From NCBI GenBank assembly GCA_963786195.1, contig CAWAYH010000011.1, positions 124,001 through 188,000 on the forward strand: 64,000 bases of DNA. The letters are read 5' to 3'. Position 1 is the stretch's first letter; every line of letters begins with the position of its first letter. This document shows positions 9,451-16,721 of this stretch, one piece after another. A model generated the notes under the pieces. That model ran no database searches and had not been told where the DNA came from. It worked only from the letters and a program-made list of their open reading frames with translations. The DNA is from CAWAYH01 sp963786195. Lineage in GTDB: Bacteria > Acidobacteriota > Vicinamibacteria > Vicinamibacterales > 2-12-FULL-66-21. A program made the translations under genes and the position numbers.

Positions 9451-10095
9451 TTACCGCCTCGCGAACTTGAGGTGCGTCACTTTCGGCGCCGCGACCGTCC
9501 GCACGAGCTCGAGCCCGTGCAGATCGTCGACGCCCTCGAACAGCCGCTCACCGCTGCCGAGCAGCGTCGGCGCGAGGTTGATCTCCATCTCGTCGACGAG
9601 GCCGGCCGCGAGGTACTGCTGCGCGGCCTTGGCTCCGCCGGCGAGCGACACGTCCTTGCCGCCGGCGGCCTGCCGCGCCTGTTCGAGCGCCGACTCGATG
9701 CCGTCGGTCACGAACGTGAACGTCGTCCCGCCTTCGAGGGCGAGCGGCGCCGCGCGCGTGATGCGTGAGCACGAAGACCGGATGATGGAACGGCGGATTG
9801 TCGCCCCACCAGCCGTTCCACGGCTTCGCGGAATCCCACGGGCCCGGATGACCGCCGAACATGTTGCGCCCCATCACGGTCGCGCCGATGTTGGCCAGCG
9901 ATTCTTCGACGACGGGCGTGCTCTCGTTGACCTCGCCGCCCTCGAGCCCGTGCATGCGATGCGCCAGACGGCCAGCGGAAACACCCACTCGTGCAGCCGC
10001 ATGCCGCCGATCCCGAGCGGGTTGTCGACGCTCTGATTCGGACCGGCGACGAAGCCGTCGAGCGACATCGAGATCTTCAAGCGCAGTTTGGACAC
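9451..10095 (-). CDS. Dihydrofolate reductase family protein (RibD C-terminal fold, frameshifted)
   Basis: The protein starts LRLKISMSLDGFVAGPNQS, continues NIGATVMGRNMFGG and PPFHHPVFVLTHHARG, and ends with ALEQARQAAGGKDVSLAGG and EMEINLAPTLLGSGERLFEG. This is the order of the DHFR-like RibD_C family of about 215 residues; members of this subgroup are usually not true DHFRs and their substrate is unknown. GTG at 10093-10095 has an AGAGG ribosome site; an ATG at 10122 is an alternative. Frameshifts lie near 9965 and 9760. Confidence 0.8.
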
Positions 10096-10105
10096 GGTCA
10101 CCTCT

Positions 10106-10143
10106 GTTGAACTGTCATTCAACTATAGTCGCGTATAGTCGCG
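10106..10143. promoter_or_regulatory. Putative operator before the DHFR-like gene
   Basis: A perfect inverted repeat GTTGAA-N6-TTCAAC (10106-10123) lies just upstream of the ribosome site, and two exact direct copies of TATAGTCGCG follow (10124-10143). Such symmetry next to a start suggests a repressor site; no regulator gene is adjacent. This is inference from sequence symmetry only. Confidence 0.35.
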
Positions 10144-10148
10144 GTATT

Positions 10149-10402
10149 GCCGGAGTGGGGCGGTCGCCTCGGGCCTCCCGCTTCGCGGCGGGGAAAAACG
10201 ACCTCATCGCGTCTGTGCTGACGATGTTCGCCGGCGACTTGGGTGCTCCTAGCGCCGGCGAACAATCGGGTGGGCCGCCAGCTGATCCCAACACTGGTGG
10301 CGAAAGCGGCGTCGCCGCCGCTGGGTTCGCTGCGAGGCCGTTTTACCCTCTGCGCTGATCCCGCCGCTCAAGGTCGGCCCGAGTCGACCACCCCACTCCG
10401 GC
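10149..10402 (-). repeat. 254-bp inverted-repeat element, copy 4 (orientation B)
   Basis: The ends are GCCGGAGTGGGGCGG and CCACCCCACTCCGGC: the T in the left arm is matched by an A in the right arm, where other copies have a C/G pair. The copy is complete at 254 bp and lies between the DHFR-like gene and the CPBP protease gene, both on the minus strand. It covers nearly the whole gap, including the likely promoter area upstream of the DHFR gene. Confidence 0.9.
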
Positions 10403-10438
10403 TTGATACCGCGGCTTATCAGACGAGGCGGCGCGGCA

Positions 10439-11215
10439 CTACGACGAGCAGGGGCTGGTGGCGCTGATCCTCGCGATGGCAGTGGGCGAAGGCCAGGTGA
10501 CAGAGACGACGACCGCAACGGCGCCCATGATCAATCCGGTGACCTTCGGATCGTAGTGCGACCCGAAGTCCGGGAACATCAGCCAGCTGACGTTGTCGAC
10601 GGTGTGACAGAGCACGGCCGCGAACACGCTCCCACCCGCGTGGTTGTAGACCCAGACGATGATCACGCGGGTGGCGACGGTGTTGAAGACCTGCCAGAGA
10701 ATCCAGGACGCTGGGCGCCCGACCTGGACCAGCGGCACGATGTGCCACGTGGCCCACACGACGCCGAGCACGAGGCCGGTCTGGAGCGCGCTCCAGCGGA
10801 CCTGCAATCGGTCGGTCGCGTAGCCCGACCATCCCACTTCCTCGCCGACGGCCGTCATGAAGAAGAGCACGAACAGAACCGCGGCCGTCGGGATGGAGAA
10901 GCGGAGTGGTGGCAGCGGCGTCCCCATCGCGCGCAGCACGAAGTAAGAGGCCACCATCACCGCGGGTCGCAGCAGGAAGATCGGCACGTACCAGATCGGA
11001 CTGGTGATCCGCTGGTAGTCGAACGCTCGTTTCAGCAGGTCCATCACACCCTCGATCGAGCGCTCGCGGTGCGTGAGGATCACGGCCGCGACGAGCGGGC
11101 AGAACGCCATGAGCGCGCTGACGGGCAGGCCTTCGACCAGCCGCAGCCCGGTCGTGCCGCCGAGGATCCAGAACGGCACGGAAAGCACGACTACGAGAAT
11201 GACGAATGTGATCAA
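10439..11215 (-). CDS. CPBP-family intramembrane metalloprotease
   Basis: A 258-residue multi-pass membrane protein with the CAAX-protease/bacteriocin-processing (CPBP, Abi) motifs: EEVGWSGY (catalytic Glu pair) near residue 125, WHIVPL near 152, and the later NHAGGSVFAAVLCHTVDN with the metal-binding His. The family cleaves or modifies proteins in the inner membrane, but targets are rarely known. It starts with TTG (11213-11215), whose TG is shared with the TGA stop of the upstream gene. That overlap indicates translational coupling, and both are membrane proteins. Confidence 0.82.
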   Translation of the reverse strand: MITFVILVVVLSVPFWILGGTTGLRLVEGLPVSALMAFCPLVAAVILTHRERSIEGVMDLLKRAFDYQRITSPIWYVPIFLLRPAVMVASYFVLRAMGTPLPPLRFSIPTAAVLFVLFFMTAVGEEVGWSGYATDRLQVRWSALQTGLVLGVVWATWHIVPLVQVGRPASWILWQVFNTVATRVIIVWVYNHAGGSVFAAVLCHTVDNVSWLMFPDFGSHYDPKVTGLIMGAVAVVVSVTWPSPTAIARISATSPCSS

Positions 11216-11583
11216 CTGCGGATTGGCGTCCTGTAATACGCCGCAACGAAGAGCATGCCCAGGATGAAATCAGGGAACACGACAGCGAACTGCCCAAAGA
11301 CGATGCGGTGTGTGCCGTACAACACGCCCATCGTGGCGATGTAGACGAACTTCTCGAGCATGGCGGCGATCATGATCGGTCGATACCGCGGTGGATCGGT
11401 CGAGATGATCAGAAACGCGATCTGCCAGACCATCGTGACGGCGAGAAAGCCATAGTACATGTCGGGATGCGTGATTGGCGGCGGATATTGCTCGCCGATG
11501 CGATCGAACAGGAAGTACCCAGGCGTCAGCAGGAGCAGACCCCAGACGCCGGCGATCCTGAAAACGGTCCTTGCGAATCTCAT
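11212..11583 (-). CDS. Small four-helix membrane protein of unknown function
   Basis: I do not recognise this 123-residue protein. It has an N-terminal positive end (MRFARTVFR), four hydrophobic segments (about 8-28, 43-60, 70-90 and 95-115) and a short polar loop containing PPPITHPDMYYGF. ATG at 11581-11583 gives the shortest sensible start; the frame is open further upstream but that part looks non-coding. It overlaps and precedes the CPBP protease gene, so it may be a partner or substrate of it. Confidence 0.65.
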   Translation of the reverse strand: MRFARTVFRIAGVWGLLLLTPGYFLFDRIGEQYPPPITHPDMYYGFLAVTMVWQIAFLIISTDPPRYRPIMIAAMLEKFVYIATMGVLYGTHRIVFGQFAVVFPDFILGMLFVAAYYRTPIRS

Positions 11584-11685
11584 AAGCTCTGCCTCAACCT
11601 CTGCGGTCCATCCTGCCCAGCTTGCCGCGCAACAGCTTGAACAGGCTGACCACTCCGTTCTATTTTCCTGGGAATGGAGGTACTC

Positions 11686-12168
11686 ATGAAACCACGATTC
11701 GTTCTGACAGACATCCCCGAAGGCATCAAATCGGTGCTGGGCCTCGAAGTCTACCTGCACCACACCGGTCTCGAAAACACGCTGCTGCACCTCGTCAAGC
11801 TGCGCGCATCGCAGATCAACGGCTGCGCGTACTGCATCGACATGCACTGGAAGGACCTTCGGGCGCTCGGCGAGACGGAGCAGCGCCTCTACGGGCTCGA
11901 CGCGTGGCAGGAATCGCCCTACTACACCGATCGGGAGCGCGCGGCGCTCGAGTGGACGGAAGCGATCACGCGGATCACGGATGGCCACGCGTCCGACGGC
12001 GTGTACGAATCAGTCCGTCCGCACTTCACGACCGCCGAACTGGCCAACTTGACGCTCGCCGTGGCCACGATCAACGTCTGGAACCGGTTGAACATTGCCG
12101 CGCGCACCGAGGCGGGCACCTATCAGCCGCGCGCCCAGGTCAAGCGGGAGACAGCCGCGACTCGTTAG
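11686..12168 (+). CDS. Carboxymuconolactone decarboxylase / AhpD-like protein
   Basis: The product of 160 residues has the AhpD-like core LHLVKLRASQINGCAYCIDM with the redox CxxC pair (CAYC) followed by His three residues later (CIDMH), and a C-terminal LANLTLAVATINVWNRLN helix. Known members are peroxidase-associated disulfide reductases or gamma-carboxymuconolactone decarboxylases; the CxxC favours the former. GGAGG at 11676-11680 sits 5 bases before ATG 11686, so I prefer this over the ATG at 11674. Confidence 0.85.
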   Translation: MKPRFVLTDIPEGIKSVLGLEVYLHHTGLENTLLHLVKLRASQINGCAYCIDMHWKDLRALGETEQRLYGLDAWQESPYYTDRERAALEWTEAITRITDGHASDGVYESVRPHFTTAELANLTLAVATINVWNRLNIAARTEAGTYQPRAQVKRETAATR

Positions 12169-12285
12169 AATGAGCCGGTGCCCCGACCGGGGATGTCGAG
12201 AAGGGGCCGTCGGCTCCGACCTATGGATGAACGCCAATGGTGGCGGAGCCGAAGAGCCGGTGAATCTGATGAGGAGAGCGACGAC

Positions 12286-12684
12286 ATGAAGTTCATGCTG
12301 ATGATGAATGCCCCGGGTGCGAAGGGGGATTGGGGCGTGGCGGACTGGACGGAGAAGGATTTCAAGGCGCACATCGAGTTCATGATGTCGTTCAACAAGG
12401 AGCTGGGCGCGGCCGGCGAGCTGGTCGGCGCCGAGGGGCTGGCGACGCCGGGGCAGGCGAAGATCGTCCGCGCCGGCAGGTCCGGCGGGCCCGAGGTGAC
12501 GGACGGCCCGTTCCCCGAGGCGAAGGAGTTTCTGGCGGGCTACTGGATCGTCGACGTCGAGAGTCCGACGCGGGCCTACGAGATCGCAGCCCGCGCGTCC
12601 GCTGCGCCCGGACCGGGTGGCAAGCCGATGAACATGCCCATCGAAGTCCGCGAGGTGATGAGCGGACCGCCGATCGAGGTGTAG
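12286..12684 (+). CDS. YCII-domain protein with DGPF motif
   Basis: The 132-residue protein begins MKFMLMMNA and has EVTDGPFPEAKEFLAGYWIV, the signature of the YCII/DGPF family of small alpha/beta-barrel proteins. These often sit beside ECF sigma factors in Acidobacteria and Actinobacteria, but none is next to it here. GAGGAG 10 bases before the ATG supports the start. The role is unknown. Confidence 0.85.
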   Translation: MKFMLMMNAPGAKGDWGVADWTEKDFKAHIEFMMSFNKELGAAGELVGAEGLATPGQAKIVRAGRSGGPEVTDGPFPEAKEFLAGYWIVDVESPTRAYEIAARASAAPGPGGKPMNMPIEVREVMSGPPIEV

Positions 12685-12707
12685 ACCGCATCTAGACCGC
12701 GGTCCGA

Positions 12708-12961
12708 GCCGGAGTGGGGCGGTCGCCTCGGGCCTCCCGCTTCGCGGCGGGGAAAAACGACCTCTCCGCGCGTGCGCTCACGATGCCGGCGGCGGCTCGG
12801 GTTCTTCGTGCGCCGGCGAACAATCGGTTGGGCCCCCGGGTGATCCACACGGTGGCGGCGAAAGCAGCGCCGCCTCCGCTGGATTTCGCTGCGAGGCCGT
12901 TTTTGTTCTTTCGCTGATCCCGCCGCTCAAGGTCGGCCCGAGGCGACCACCCCGCTCCGAC
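12708..12961 (-). repeat. 254-bp inverted-repeat element, copy 5 (orientation B)
   Basis: It begins GCCGGAGTGGGGCGG and ends CCACCCCGCTCCGA, 254 bp. The right end has lost the terminal GC seen in the other copies. It fills over half the gap between the YCII and DUF2911 genes. The rest (12962-13139) shows no gene; a GAGGTG ribosome site for the next gene lies at its end. Confidence 0.88.
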
Positions 12962-13139
12962 TCGGACCGCCAACCACTCCGCAGTCTGGCCCTGCGCCGC
13001 TGCCATTCGCCGCTGCACGGGGTCTCTCGTCACTCTCCCGTTCGATCCCACCGGGCGAAGTGCTAGCTTCCGCCTGATTACGACCATTTTCTGGGAGATC
13101 GGGCGCCCGAAACACGGTGCGCTCGCGAGAGGTGTACTC

Positions 13140-14285
13140 ATGATGACACGCACGATGGTGCTCACGTCGGCGGCGGTCTTGGCAACGAGCGTCACCGGAT
13201 TCTCGCAGACCCTGACTCTGCCTCCCGATGGCGACAACCAGCGATCGGAAGTAATTCAGCAGATCGGCCTGGTTCGCGCCTCGGTCGAATACAGCAGCCC
13301 CGATGTACACGCGCCGAACGGCGCCGATCGGCGCGGCAAGATCTGGGGCACGCTGGTGCCGTACGGCATCTACGAACTCCAGTTCAACAACCGCAAGGGC
13401 CCGTGGCGCGCGGGCGCCAATGAGAACACGGTGTTCACCGTGTCGCATCCCGTGAAGATCAACGGACAGCCGTTGCCCGCCGGTCGGTACGGCCTCCACA
13501 TGATCGCGGGCGAGAAAGAGTGGACGGTCATCTTCTCGAAGAACTCCACGTCGTGGGGCAGCTTCTCGTACGAGCAGGCCGAGGACGCGCTGCGCGTGAC
13601 GGCGACGCCGGAGAAGGCGCCCTACCGCGAATGGCTGGCGTACGATTTCGTCGATCGCAAGCCGGATCGCGCGACGGTCGCGCTCGAGTGGGAAGAGCTG
13701 CGCGTGCCGTTCACGATCACCGTGGACGACGTGCAGGGGCTGTACATCGACAACATGCGCCGCGAGTTGCGCAACGCTGCCGGATTCCGCTGGCAACAGT
13801 GGCAGACCGCCGCGCAGTACTGCCTGCAGCAGAATCGCAACCTGCCGGAAGCGCTCACCTGGGCCGAGAACGCGATCGCGATGCCGGGCATCGGCCAGGC
13901 GAACTTCGCCACGCTATCGACGAAGGCGCAGATCCTCGAGAAGATGAACAAGACGACCGAAGCCGCCGCGGTGATGGCGACGGCGTTGGATATGCCTAAC
14001 GCGACCGCTTTGGAGATTCATCAGTACGGCCGGCGACTGCTGGCGCAGAACAACGCCAAGGAAGCGCTCGCGGTGTTTCAGAAGAACACCAAGCGCTTCG
14101 GCGACGCGTGGCCGACGCACGTGGGCCTCGCGCGCGGCTACTCGGCTACCGGTGACTACAAGACCGCGCTGAAGCACGCCGAGATCGCATTGACGCAAGC
14201 GCCCGACGAGCTAAATCGCAAGAGCCTCGAGGATGCGGTCGCCAGGCTGAAGCTGGGGCAGGACATGAACGCTCCGGCCCGCTGA
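13140..14285 (+). CDS. DUF2911 protein with C-terminal TPR repeats, secreted
   Basis: The 381-residue product has a signal peptide (residues 1-23, ending FSQT). A DUF2911 domain follows at about 30-180, recognised by VRASVEYSSPDVHAPNG, RGKIWGTLVPYG, LPAGRYGLHMIAGEKEWTV and FSKNSTSWGSFSY. From about 210 to the end there are TPR-like helices (EALTWAENAIAMPG, AKEALAVFQKNTKRFG, YKTALKHAEIALTQAP). DUF2911 has no assigned chemistry. The TGA stop (14283-14285) lies inside the outward extension of repeat copy 6. Confidence 0.85.
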   Translation: MMTRTMVLTSAAVLATSVTGFSQTLTLPPDGDNQRSEVIQQIGLVRASVEYSSPDVHAPNGADRRGKIWGTLVPYGIYELQFNNRKGPWRAGANENTVFTVSHPVKINGQPLPAGRYGLHMIAGEKEWTVIFSKNSTSWGSFSYEQAEDALRVTATPEKAPYREWLAYDFVDRKPDRATVALEWEELRVPFTITVDDVQGLYIDNMRRELRNAAGFRWQQWQTAAQYCLQQNRNLPEALTWAENAIAMPGIGQANFATLSTKAQILEKMNKTTEAAAVMATALDMPNATALEIHQYGRRLLAQNNAKEALAVFQKNTKRFGDAWPTHVGLARGYSATGDYKTALKHAEIALTQAPDELNRKSLEDAVARLKLGQDMNAPAR

Positions 14286-14287
14286 AC

Positions 14288-14540
14288 GCCGGAGCGGGCT
14301 GGTCGGCCCGGGCCGACCTTGAGCGGCGGGATCAGCGAAGTGCGTAAAACGGGTTCGGAGCGGAGCGTTCCGGCGGAGGCGTTGCTTTCGCCACAGCCGT
14401 TCGGATCACCCGTCGGCCCAACCGATTGTTCGCCGGCGCACGGAAAACCCTTACCGACGCCGGCATCGTGAGCACATGCGTGGAGAGCCCGTTTTTCCCC
14501 GCGCGAAGCGGGAGGCCCGAGCCGACCAGCCCGCTCCGGC
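14288..14540 (+). repeat. 254-bp inverted-repeat element, copy 6 (orientation A)
   Basis: This is the most symmetrical copy. Its arms GCCGGAGCGGGCTGGTCGGC and GCCGACCAGCCCGCTCCGGC are perfect complements, and the match runs outward through CTGAAC / GTTCAG, so the true inverted repeat spans 14282-14546. The left extension contains the TGA stop of the DUF2911 gene. It lies between convergent genes, where it could act as a bidirectional terminator. Confidence 0.92.
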
Positions 14541-14559
14541 GTTCAGCCTCCAGTTCCGC

Positions 14560-15300
14560 TCAGTCGATATCGTTCGCGTAGTAGCGGGCGATGATGTCGC
14601 GTCCGTCGGGCCGCGTGTAAACGTCCGCGCGGCGGGATTGGACGACGTCGGCGATGACGGCGGCGACTTCTTCGGCGGTCTGGGTGCCGGGGAGGGACCG
14701 GGAGTCGGGGCCGCCGTGTTTTGCGTGCAGGCCGAAGTCGGTGGCGACGATTCCGGGTGAGACGAGCGAGATCTGAATCCCCGGGTGCGTTGCGTGAACT
14801 TCGGTGCGGAAGTTCGCGGTCAGCGAGTTGAGGAAGTGCTTCGATGCGCTGTACGCGCTGCGGGGCAGCGCGAACGGGACGCGGCCGAGCATCGAGGAGA
14901 TGTTGATGATGTGGCCGTTGCCGCGGGCCTTGAAGTGGGGCAGGACGGCCTGCATGGCGTAGAGCGCCGCCTTGACGTTGATCTGCATCATCTCGTCGAT
15001 GTCGGCGTCGGTCAGCTCCGACGGCATCCGCGTGATGCCGCGGCCCGCGTTGTTGATCCACACATCGATGCGGCCGAACCGCGCGATCGCCTCGTCCATG
15101 ATGCGCTTGATCTCGTCTCGTCTGGAGACATCGGCGACCACAACCGCGGCGTTGTTTCCGCACCTGGCGGCCACGGCATCAAGGGCGTCCTTGCGCCGCG
15201 CCACCAGCACGACTTTCGCGCTCTGGCTCGCCAGCAGCTCAGCCACAGCCGCCCCAATGCCGGAGCTGGCGCCAGTCACCACGATCACTTTGTCCCGCAT
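14560..15300 (-). CDS. Short-chain dehydrogenase/reductase (SDR)
   Basis: A classical SDR of 246 residues: cofactor motif TGASSGIG (9-16), NNAG (83-86), the catalytic Ser at 135/136, and YSASK with Tyr150 and Lys154. The C-terminal VSPGIVATDFG segment is typical. Arg-rich VLVARRKDAL after strand 2 suggests NADP. The substrate is unknown. It is intact and complete. Confidence 0.9.
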   Translation of the reverse strand: MRDKVIVVTGASSGIGAAVAELLASQSAKVVLVARRKDALDAVAARCGNNAAVVVADVSRRDEIKRIMDEAIARFGRIDVWINNAGRGITRMPSELTDADIDEMMQINVKAALYAMQAVLPHFKARGNGHIINISSMLGRVPFALPRSAYSASKHFLNSLTANFRTEVHATHPGIQISLVSPGIVATDFGLHAKHGGPDSRSLPGTQTAEEVAAVIADVVQSRRADVYTRPDGRDIIARYYANDID

Positions 15301-15311
15301 GCTCGTCGGAT

Positions 15312-15422
15312 CCTACCGCGGATAACACGGACAACACCTACCGCGGACAACACGGACATCGAACCTTCCGAACCCCCGAACCCCGACCCCCCGAGGCCCC
15401 GAGCCCCCGAACCCCCGACCCC
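15312..15422. repeat. Degenerate tandem arrays (TACCGCGGA and CCGAACCC types)
   Basis: Two arrays lie side by side: near-copies of TACCGCGGATAACACGGACA, then a run of 7-8-base units built on CCGAACCC, CCGACCCC and CCGAGCCC. They form the divergent gap between the SDR and TPR genes. No gene is present. Confidence 0.65.
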
Positions 15423-15497
15423 AATCACAGTTAGTCATCGTTTTTTCAGACCAGGTTCAGGACTTCCGTCCCTGTGCCCCGCTACGCTGGTCTGCGG

Positions 15498-16721
15498 ATG
15501 GTGAAACAGATGTCGATTCGCGGCCTGCGCTCCGGGGTGGTGATCGCCGCCATTCTTGCCGTGGTGGCCGTCCGCGTGTCGGCGGACCAGCCGGAGGGCT
15601 CGGCGCCACCCGCGGCGGCGCTTCGGGCCCGGGGCCTGCAGTTCGCGTTCAACCTGGATCACGCGGAGGCGGAGAAGGCCTTCAACGAGGCGATCGCCGC
15701 CGACGCGAACGATCCGACCGCGCATCGGCTCGCGGCGGCCACGGCCTGGATCCGCGCGCTGTTCGAGCAGGGCGCGGTCACCGCGGATGACTACCTCGGA
15801 CGCGCCAAGTCCAACGCCAGGCGTCAGCCTCCGAATCCCGAGCTCTCCACGATCTTTCACGAACACATGGCCCGCGCGATGGCGCTCGCCGAAGACCGGC
15901 GCCGCACTGCCGACAACGCCGATGCGCATTTCCAGATCGGCGCCGCGTTTGGCTTCCAGGCGTCGTATGCGGCCACGGTCGAAGGCCGGATGTTCGACAG
16001 CTTCCGTGCGGCGCGCCGCGCGTACAGCGAACACCAGCGCGTGCTCGAGCTCGATCCCAAGCGCAAGGATGCCGGGATGATCGTCGGCATGTATCGCTAC
16101 GGCGTGTCCGTGCTGCCGTTCCTCTCCCGTTTCGTCGCGCGCATCGTCGGATTCGGCGGCGGCCGTGATCAGGGGATCGCCCTCGTCGAAGACGCCGCCC
16201 GGTATCCGAGCGACGTTCAGCCAAACGCGCGCTTCACGCTCATCGTCATCTACAACCGCGAATCGCGGTACGACGAAGCGCTGAAGATCGTCGAGCAGCT
16301 GCAACAGCTGTATCCGCGCAACCGGCTGCTCTGGCTGGAAGCGGGCAGCACGGCGCTGAGGGCCGGGCGCTACGCGCAGGCAAGAAAGACGCTCGAAGAG
16401 GGGCTGGCGAAGCTCGCTGCCGATACGCGTCCGCGCGCGTTCGGCGAGCTGGCCCGCTGGCGGTACGTCCATGGCGCGACGCTGCTGGCGCTCCGGGAGA
16501 CCGACGCGGCGGCACGCGAGCTGAACGCCGCCCTCCAGGATCCGGCCCGCGAATCGATCCACGGCCGCGTCCACATCGAGTTGGGCAAGTTGGCGGACCT
16601 GGCCGCGAATCGCGAACGTGCCACCGACGAGTACAGGCAGGCGATCCGTCTCTGCACCGGCGATGAAGACGAGACGTGCGTGAAGGATGCGAAGGCGTTG
16701 ATCAAGACAGGCTACCGATGA
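15498..16721 (+). CDS. TPR-repeat protein with N-terminal membrane anchor or signal
   Basis: The protein of about 407 residues has a hydrophobic N-terminal segment (GVVIAAILAVVAVRVSA) and then helical repeats of TPR type, for example AEAEKAFNEAIAADANDPTA, SRYDEALKIVEQLQQLYP and RYAQARKTLEEGLAKL. Several starts are possible (GTG 15474, ATG 15498, ATG 15510); I prefer 15498. Its stop overlaps the ATG of the diheme cytochrome as ATGA, so the two are probably made together and the TPR protein may help assemble or scaffold the cytochrome. Confidence 0.75.
   Translation: MVKQMSIRGLRSGVVIAAILAVVAVRVSADQPEGSAPPAAALRARGLQFAFNLDHAEAEKAFNEAIAADANDPTAHRLAAATAWIRALFEQGAVTADDYLGRAKSNARRQPPNPELSTIFHEHMARAMALAEDRRRTADNADAHFQIGAAFGFQASYAATVEGRMFDSFRAARRAYSEHQRVLELDPKRKDAGMIVGMYRYGVSVLPFLSRFVARIVGFGGGRDQGIALVEDAARYPSDVQPNARFTLIVIYNRESRYDEALKIVEQLQQLYPRNRLLWLEAGSTALRAGRYAQARKTLEEGLAKLAADTRPRAFGELARWRYVHGATLLALRETDAAARELNAALQDPARESIHGRVHIELGKLADLAANRERATDEYRQAIRLCTGDEDETCVKDAKALIKTGYR

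Noticed and set aside
9344..10036. Open frame of 230 codons on the plus strand
   Set aside because: It starts inside repeat copy 3 and runs antisense to the DHFR-like gene, whose motifs are clear.
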